From Nitrososphaeria archaeon (GTDB lineage: Archaea > Thermoproteota > Nitrososphaeria > Nitrososphaerales > Nitrosopumilaceae), in assembly GCA_010028495.1 (NCBI GenBank), contig RHCX01000004.1:1-44460 (forward strand): a stretch of 44,460 bases of DNA. Reading direction: 5' to 3'. Each line of letters starts with the position of its first letter. Position 1 is the first letter of the stretch. A program made the position numbers and the translations under genes. Shown here one piece after another: positions 40,601-44,460 of this stretch. The notes under the pieces were generated by a model. It saw only the letters and a program-made list of their open reading frames with translations, did not search any database and was not told where the DNA came from.

Positions 40601-40934
40601 TTGCACTAGTTCCTGCAGAATTGATTGCAGAGATTTTGTAATAATATGATGTGTTTGTTGTCAGCCCGCTATGAGAATAATATGTGGTGGAAGGAGAGGC
40701 AGTATTTGCAACTAAGGTGGAGTAGCTACCAGAGCCGATTTTGTATTCTATTTTGTATCCGGTTATTGATGCTCCGCCGTCACTTGTCGGAGTATTCCAA
40801 AAGATGTTCACCTGAGTAGACGATATTGCAGTCGCACTCGGATTCGTTGGTGCGTCTGGAACAGTTACCGCAAATGCCGGATTGTATGAAATGATTACTA
40901 TTATACCAAGTAATGCCCACGCTAGACTCTTCAA
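37671..40934 (-). CDS. Very large secreted protein with eight fibronectin-III repeats
   Basis: A 1087-residue exported protein. Signal helix (about 2-22, LAWALLGIIVIISYNPAFA), then eight fibronectin type III domains of about 95-105 residues each with the repeated SPTQVNLSW, GYKIE, YSHTGL and YRVSAINS elements. A Glu/Pro/Gln-rich linker with Cys pairs (CGAGTAFDENTQTC, CGTGTHVENNVC) leads to a conserved C-terminal domain (CAIATAAFGSELAPQVQLLR), like the CFI-box type of archaeal and bacterial surface proteins, and a final membrane helix ending in RNKIKHD. Probably a cell-surface adhesin or matrix protein. The start is TTG. Confidence 0.85.
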   Translation of the reverse strand: MKSLAWALLGIIVIISYNPAFAVTVPDAPTNPSATAISSTQVNIFWNTPTSDGGASITGYKIEYKIGSGSYSTLVANTASPSTTYYSHSGLTTNTSYYYKISAINSAGTSATSAEVTATPTSTSTGSLPNAPTNLVGVAASPTQANLSWTAPSNTGGYPISGYKIEYRIGSGSYSTLVENTGGTITTYSHTGLTTNQVYVYRVYSITSFGTSTQASNEVVVQPASTSALTAPNPPTGLSATPISPTQVNLSWTAPSNNGGSSITSYKIEVKSGSGSFSNLVSNTGNTATSYSHTGLSTGTTYTYRISAINSIGTSSPSSETSATPTSSSTSGVPSAPTNLVATASSSSQINLSWGAPSSNGGFAISGYKIEFKTGSGSYSTLVANTASTSTIYSHTGLSSGTTYVYRVSAINSIGTGSPSGESSATPSGTSSAGVPGSVTALSATAASPTQVNLSWGAPSNNGGSAISGYKIEVKKSGGAYEVLISNSQSTSTSFSHTGLTTGTTYYYRVSAVNSVGAGTQSEVSATPKETTAPTVTATAVSPTSITLTWVPPSQTYKQSITGYKIEQKIAPDTFVVIQDNVGTKTSYTISGLTTGNTYTYVVSAYFSLGASPQSADATATPLPTSNASPPSQSTNTVNVNPPTNLVATPYSPTQINLSWTAPTSSGTISGYKIEAKRGQAQFETLTPSTLNSTTKYSHTNVATGTQYTYRVYTITASGTSLASTEATATATLSTTPPPSPITAKPPSPPTLSANLVSPTQINLYWTTPSNTGGATVTGYKIEYKIGADSYRVLTSKTTATTYSHTGLLANTYSYRIYAINPAGNSLASNEVSIKTADQPQPIEEPDESTIDPTICGAGTAFDENTQTCIVETEPEPDQEQQTPITHIPGFPDPTKDPQSYVERYNSEAEFKSWFDRNFPGKTIYEVVGAPEPEPQPVVLCGTGTHVENNVCIPDKSSGPLGGQCAIATAAFGSELAPQVQLLREVRDNVLFSTDSGTTFMVQFNEFYYAFSPTVADWERQNPLFKEAVKTVITPMLSTMSILNYADIHSEQQMLGYGIGVILLNIGMYFAVPAFLIVMIRNKIKHD

Positions 40935-40984
40935 AGCCAGACAGATTCTGCACTTGCAGATTGATAAACACTTGGAATGAATTG

Positions 40985-41440
40985 TTAGTGGATCAGTGTA
41001 GTTGCCACGGTTTTAAAATCAGACTCGTACCAAGCAGTTTTGAATTGCGTTTTCTTTGATGGAAGGATGTTGATCGCAATATGTGAGAAGAGTTTCTTGC
41101 TTGATGAGCCATGAGTGTGAAGAATTCCTTTTGGAATGTATGCTATATCACCCGGATTTAGAGGAGTCGATTCTGTTCTTTTTATTTTGAAATCTTCTTT
41201 TTTATTGCCTGATTTTTTGAAGAACTCTAGCTTGCCTCTTCCTTGGATAACAATCAGAACTTGATTTCCATTGTGGGAATGCAACTTGGTTTTTGAGCCT
41301 CCTTTGAAATAAACGTGATAGATGTCCTGCTCTTTGGATTGGATTGCGCCAGAGATATCCTTCATGAAGGTTATGCCGGTAAACCAATCCGGGTTTATCT
41401 TGCGTCGATTGCCTGGAGTGTAAATGTTTGATTTTCTCAT
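40985..41440 (-). CDS. Cupin-domain protein
   Basis: A 151-residue single-domain cupin. Motif 1: KTKLHSHNGNQVLIVIQGRG; motif 2: NPGDIAYIPKGILHTHGSSS. The His set in both motifs can hold a metal. The N-terminal KSNIYTPGNRRKINPDWFTG has no match known to me. Many such proteins are dioxygenases, isomerases or sensors; the substrate is unknown. It is the gene before the FN3 protein on the same strand, 50 bases apart. Confidence 0.8.
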   Translation of the reverse strand: MRKSNIYTPGNRRKINPDWFTGITFMKDISGAIQSKEQDIYHVYFKGGSKTKLHSHNGNQVLIVIQGRGKLEFFKKSGNKKEDFKIKRTESTPLNPGDIAYIPKGILHTHGSSSKKLFSHIAINILPSKKTQFKTAWYESDFKTVATTLIH

Positions 41441-41470
41441 GATTTTATTTTAGATAATATCGATATAATG

Positions 41471-41686
41471 CTATTTTATTGACTCAAATTCATCAAGTGA
41501 TATTTTTTGATAGTGTATGATGCAGGATTCACAAAATGAGTCCCATTCTCCAATGTTTTGTTTTGCAAAAAACTCTACTGTCCATTGGTATGGCGGGGTT
41601 TTTCTGTACTGGAACTGCTGTATTGTGTAAATGTACTTTATCTCAAATTTCTGTTGGCATCTTTTGCACATGGCTTGCTTTGCCAT
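41471..41686 (-). CDS. 71-residue zinc-ribbon-like protein
   Basis: From the ATG at 41686, one base beyond the stop of the preceding gene, it reads MAKQAMCKRCQQKFEIKYIY and ends IHYQKISLDEFESIK. The Cys pairs CKRC and CESC lie about 45 residues apart and should form a zinc site. Longer in-frame starts run into the preceding gene and are unlikely. It is in a minus-strand gene train; function unknown. Confidence 0.65.
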   Translation of the reverse strand: MAKQAMCKRCQQKFEIKYIYTIQQFQYRKTPPYQWTVEFFAKQNIGEWDSFCESCIIHYQKISLDEFESIK

Positions 41687-41687
41687 A

Positions 41688-42098
41688 TCAACAGTATGAG
41701 CCGATTTTGTCCAGAGCAGACTGAATTTTGCCAAGATCTGCATTTGCAACATCTTTGTCAGCAACCAGATCTGAATAGAATTTGTCCGAGTCTATTTTTT
41801 TGATATCTGTTTGATAACAGACTAATGCTTTTTGGATTGTTGATAATTCTGGCTCCAAGTCCTTGAGCGACTCGGAATTTTGCAGCCCTTCGTTTATTTT
41901 TGTTATGATTAATGACACTGTTTTGTATGCTTTCATTGCTTCTTGTTCTATTATTTGTGCAAACATTGGCGTGTCTTTGATTTCAGGCGAGTTTCTGATG
42001 TTTCTTAGTCGTTTTTTGTAATATTGTAAAGAGCGCAAGACCAGCTCATATCCTCCTTCTTCTTTTAGATAGATTCCTCCAAGCCAAACTTTGTCCAT
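41688..42098 (-). CDS. 136-residue helical protein of unknown function
   Basis: It begins MDKVWLGGIYLKEEGGYELV and is almost wholly alpha-helical, rich in Leu, Lys and Asp, with no Cys cluster, signal or membrane segment. It ends SALDKIGSYC. The next gene starts one base beyond its stop, so the two are coupled. No family recognised. Confidence 0.65.
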   Translation of the reverse strand: MDKVWLGGIYLKEEGGYELVLRSLQYYKKRLRNIRNSPEIKDTPMFAQIIEQEAMKAYKTVSLIITKINEGLQNSESLKDLEPELSTIQKALVCYQTDIKKIDSDKFYSDLVADKDVANADLGKIQSALDKIGSYC

Positions 42099-42131
42099 GT
42101 TTTGGTTTTGTCGTACTGCTATTTGTAAATG

Positions 42132-42383
42132 TCACGCGTAATCCAGAACACTTGACACCACATCCAATACATGCTGATATTCTGGAGTGGCCGCATCTCC
42201 CCTTATCACCAAAGTGTTGTTTTTGAAAAACGTACCTTTGATGTCTTTGATTCGATTATGGATTTTGAACGATTCCATTACTGATGGCTCTTCTGCATTG
42301 TAAAATACAACATTAAAGTCTGCTTTTAGGCGGTTTGTTATTATTACAAAATCATCATGGGTTATCTTTCTTACAAATTCCAT
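42132..42383 (-). CDS. 83-residue protein of unknown function
   Basis: An alpha/beta soluble protein: MEFVRKITHDDFVIITNRLK, then FNVVFYNAEEPSVMESFKIH and a C-terminal QHVLDVVSSVLDYA. No recognised motif. It lies between the helical protein and the C2H2 microprotein on the minus strand. Confidence 0.6.
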   Translation of the reverse strand: MEFVRKITHDDFVIITNRLKADFNVVFYNAEEPSVMESFKIHNRIKDIKGTFFKNNTLVIRGDAATPEYQHVLDVVSSVLDYA

Positions 42384-42416
42384 GGAATGGTTTGAGAATA
42401 ATCGCTATTATGTTGT

Positions 42417-42581
42417 TTACCAAAGTCCGCCCCCGCCATCTTGAGGATCCATTTTTTTGGCAGGCAGGTGACCGTGAGCCTTGTCCATATGACGCTTGAG
42501 TCGTTCTGGTTCATGTAGCTCCAGGCCGCAGGTCTTGCATTTGGTTTGAGTTACATCTTCTTTCTTTTTGAACAACCCCAT
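42417..42581 (-). CDS. 54-residue C2H2 zinc-finger microprotein
   Basis: Translates as MGLFKKKEDVTQTKCKTCGL, ELHEPERLKRHMDKAHGHLP, AKKMDPQDGGGGLW. The finger is C-x2-C-x12-H-x4-H (CKTC with HMDKAH), a classic C2H2 spacing. A Gly-rich, Trp-ended tail follows. Single C2H2 fingers do occur in archaea, usually with unknown roles. The 13 bases around its start are identical to those of the LEA-like gene at 30859. Confidence 0.75.
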   Translation of the reverse strand: MGLFKKKEDVTQTKCKTCGLELHEPERLKRHMDKAHGHLPAKKMDPQDGGGGLW

Positions 42582-42614
42582 GACATCCAGTATGAAAAAT
42601 ACACTATAAAATTT

Positions 42615-42839
42615 TTAAGAAATTCTCGGTTGTCCTAGTTCTGGCTTTATGCCCCATCTGATTTTGTCCCACATTTTCTCATGAAGGAAATACGCAATTG
42701 TTGCCAGAACATTGAATGTTACAGTGATGACAGTGGTATCTGTGATATTTCCAGTGAATATCCAACTCACTGCAAACAAAATAGCGGTCACAATTCCTCT
42801 GTATAGTACAGTTTTTGCAAGGATTCTTTTGTTGTTCAC
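42615..42839 (-). CDS. DUF2061-like small membrane protein
   Basis: A 74-residue protein with two membrane helices (GIVTAILFAVSWIFTGN and VITVTFNVLATIAYFLHEKM), then a WDKIRWG segment, as in the DUF2061 family. The start is GTG at 42839. Function unknown. It is divergent from the small Cys-rich gene at 42934. Confidence 0.75.
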   Translation of the reverse strand: MNNKRILAKTVLYRGIVTAILFAVSWIFTGNITDTTVITVTFNVLATIAYFLHEKMWDKIRWGIKPELGQPRIS

Positions 42840-42933
42840 AAGGATATTTGTGATGGTATTAGATATTGAAGGAAAGGATGTTCAAAAACTCAACATCGAT
42901 TATGCTTTTTAGTCTGTTTTTACTCAAAAATGC

Positions 42934-43107
42934 ATGAAATGTCATTGCGATTGTTCGTGTCAAGAAGAATTTCAACCCGTAACTGGCGAGAAGCTGCTCA
43001 ACACCATACAGCATGGCAGATTAGATAAGAAACAGATAGAATTTGCTATGAAAAGACTAGACAGTAAAATTTGTGAAAATTGTTTTACTGGAAAACACTT
43101 TGGATAA
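42934..43107 (+). CDS. 57-residue Cys-rich microprotein
   Basis: Translates as MKCHCDCSCQEEFQPVTGEK, LLNTIQHGRLDKKQIEFAMK, RLDSKICENCFTGKHFG. The N-terminus has Cys at 3, 5, 7 and 9 with a His at 4, and the end has CENC. This could bind zinc or other metal, perhaps as a storage or ribbon protein. The start is an ATG; no clear TATA box was picked. Function unknown. Confidence 0.65.
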   Translation: MKCHCDCSCQEEFQPVTGEKLLNTIQHGRLDKKQIEFAMKRLDSKICENCFTGKHFG

Positions 43108-43122
43108 ATCCATGTCAAAAAG

Positions 43123-43452
43123 TTATTTTTCCTGTTTTTCTATTACAGAGTCAATTTTTTTGCTTAGATTCAATATTGCATCTAATGTTATTTGGTGCTT
43201 TTCCTCTGATTTTTCTAATCGCTTGAGCAGTTTATCGTGATTTTCATCTAAATCTTGTATGTGTTGCAGTATTGCGTCTTGGTTTTCAGATGTCTTCTTT
43301 TGACGATTATAAATCCACAAACTAATCAACCCGCCAATTATGACTCCAACTATTATGCTAAAATATGTGCTAGAGGAATTTGTCATGTCTATGCAGCCAT
43401 TAGTTAGTTCTGGAATACAGCCCCAATCAGACATGAGCAGCATAGACAACAT
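43123..43452 (-). CDS. Membrane-anchored coiled-coil protein
   Basis: A frame of up to 109 residues; other in-frame ATGs lie at 43443 and 43434. A helix (about 30-47, YFSIIVGVIIGGLISLWI) is followed by basic residues (YNRQKK) and a C-terminal coiled coil (HIQDLDENHDKLLKRLEKSE). The region before the helix contains two Cys (WGCIPELTNGCID), which would face outside. It resembles small t-SNARE-like or tether proteins only in layout; no family recognised. Confidence 0.6.
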   Translation of the reverse strand: MLSMLLMSDWGCIPELTNGCIDMTNSSSTYFSIIVGVIIGGLISLWIYNRQKKTSENQDAILQHIQDLDENHDKLLKRLEKSEEKHQITLDAILNLSKKIDSVIEKQEK

Positions 43453-43544
43453 AAAGTCGTGATCATATTATTGTGTAATAATGTACCAGTCAGAATCTAT
43501 TGACTAACAAAAACCTTAACTTTTGATTCATCAGATACTTCCTA

Positions 43545-44460
43545 ATGTTCTGTAAGCATAATTATCGATATACTCAAGGACATTTCTATTGCACAAAATG
43601 TGGTCGCAAGTCATACAAAAAGTACAGATCTGGTAGAAAAAATAATAACACCGCATATGTGGCTGCTGCTGGAATAGGAATTGCAATTGTGGTAATTGCG
43701 GTCGTATTGTTTCAAAATTACAATGTGACGATAGGAAATCAAAAAATTGATGCTACAATTCCAGTTAAAACGTTAGAGGATAAATTTGATGAGATTTACA
43801 ATACAATTCCTGCAGAGAAAATTCAAGAGGCGTTTAACGATATGCAGGAAAAATTTCCAATAAAAATAGAACCAAAAGAAGGGAATAATCAAGCAAAGTT
43901 GATGGATTGTACATCGTATAAACGAGAGTACCTAAGATCACATGAAAATTCACCTAGAACAGAAGACGACTCGGTCGCTATGCTGACAGACGCATTTAAT
44001 GCGGTTCAGAAAACAAAGGCGTGTGAAAAATATAATAAAATGATTGAGATGCAACAAAAATCGCAAGCCTCAGTCACGTCAACTCCGGTTAGTAATGTGT
44101 TTCTTCATGGCATGATGGTTCCAGCTTGGACTGGCCCTGATGGCGTACTTCATGACAAGCCAGCTATAACAGGAACGTTTACCATTGAAAAAATAATCGT
44201 GTCTGAAAAAGAACACTACAAGACGTTGTCTGTTGCTCTAAACATTAAAGCAGAAAACCTCGAACTAGATGACATTGTATTTATTTCTCCTAATAGCATT
44301 ACATTAAAAAATCAAAACGGTAAGATCTATAGTAATCAGCCGCGTGAGTGCAGTTCTCCGCTATCTTATCAGATTTATGGGAAAACAGGTCCAGATTTGA
44401 GAGCAACAGTTTGTTATGATGTAGAAAAACAATTTGACAAGTTTGATGTGCTCTTCTCAA
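43545..44460 (+). CDS. Zinc-ribbon protein with one membrane helix, cut at the window end
   Basis: The open frame begins at an ATG and runs off the window after 305 codons. The N-terminus MFCKHNYRYTQGHFYCTKCG has a C-x12-C-x2-C-like zinc-binding head (CKHN...CTKC), then a basic stretch, then a single hydrophobic helix (about 49-66, AAGIGIAIVVIAVVLF). The outer part has a helical segment and then a beta-rich domain (ITGTFTIEKIIVSEKEHYKT, VALNIKAENLELDDIVF) like DUF4352-type telokin-like folds. Cytosolic zinc ribbon plus outer domain suggests a sensor or anchor. The 3' end is missing. Confidence 0.7.
   Translation, partial: MFCKHNYRYTQGHFYCTKCGRKSYKKYRSGRKNNNTAYVAAAGIGIAIVVIAVVLFQNYNVTIGNQKIDATIPVKTLEDKFDEIYNTIPAEKIQEAFNDMQEKFPIKIEPKEGNNQAKLMDCTSYKREYLRSHENSPRTEDDSVAMLTDAFNAVQKTKACEKYNKMIEMQQKSQASVTSTPVSNVFLHGMMVPAWTGPDGVLHDKPAITGTFTIEKIIVSEKEHYKTLSVALNIKAENLELDDIVFISPNSITLKNQNGKIYSNQPRECSSPLSYQIYGKTGPDLRATVCYDVEKQFDKFDVLFS

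Noticed and set aside
37671-40934. Repeated DNA that might suggest a CRISPR array
   Set aside because: The repeats are in frame and code for fibronectin-III domains of about 100 residues; they are far too long and variable for CRISPR.
1-44460. Insertion sequences, integrases or phage genes
   Set aside because: No transposase, integrase, capsid or terminase-like frame was seen; the tRNA-Asn neighbourhood has no integrase.

Overview
This window is archaeal chromosome and looks like an ammonia-oxidising thaumarchaeon (Nitrososphaerota, Nitrosopumilaceae type). The evidence is an archaeal ribosomal operon containing S4e and the RNase P subunit Rpp29, a proteasome alpha subunit, the archaeal purine enzyme PurP, AT-rich sequence, frequent TTG/GTG starts, and TATA boxes 22-30 bases upstream of starts (leaderless transcription). 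Most proteins without a name look like lineage-specific thaumarchaeal families. The exact genus cannot be told from the sequence alone.

Layout. 1-2100: a Nudix hydrolase, a four-helix membrane protein, a zinc-ribbon protein and tRNA-Asn. Two copies of an 18-base palindrome bracket this block. 2159-9862: a tightly overlapping minus-strand ribosomal operon, L3-L4-L23-S19-L22-S3-L29-Rpp29-S17-L14-L24-S4e-L5-S14-S8-L6. L2 is absent from its usual place and the operon stops after L6. 9915-12578: a tiny membrane protein, a SPOUT methyltransferase, proteasome alpha, DUF371 and an ArsR-type regulator. 12883-23040: mostly purine synthesis (purC, purQ-purL-purF with a small Lrp/RAM-domain gene, purS), interleaved with a secreted PQQ-type dehydrogenase, a GT39-like glycosyltransferase and a CBS protein. 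23080-30421: Tat translocase (tatC, tatA), a START-like protein and UbiX, a large secreted subtilase with Calx-beta and RTX repeats, purP, a DUF151 nuclease-like protein, a small zinc ribbon and a polytopic membrane protein.

30414-44460 is accessory in character: many small or secreted minus-strand genes. They include a LEA-like 55-residue protein, a PIN-like protein, a long coiled-coil protein with a duplicated N-terminal motif, a 2H phosphoesterase, cupins, msrA, a metzincin-like secreted protein whose catalytic Glu is Asn (HNLGH), a 1087-residue protein with eight fibronectin-III repeats, a C2H2 zinc-finger microprotein and several other Cys-pair microproteins. The last gene runs off the window.

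The purine genes (PurC, PurF, PurL/Q/S, PurP) cover much of IMP synthesis. The best candidates for something undescribed are the FN3 protein/pseudo-metzincin/50-residue protein cassette (36614-40934), a compact structured element at 35232-35277, the 20-bp-phased repeats upstream of the ArsR-type gene, and the paired palindromes.
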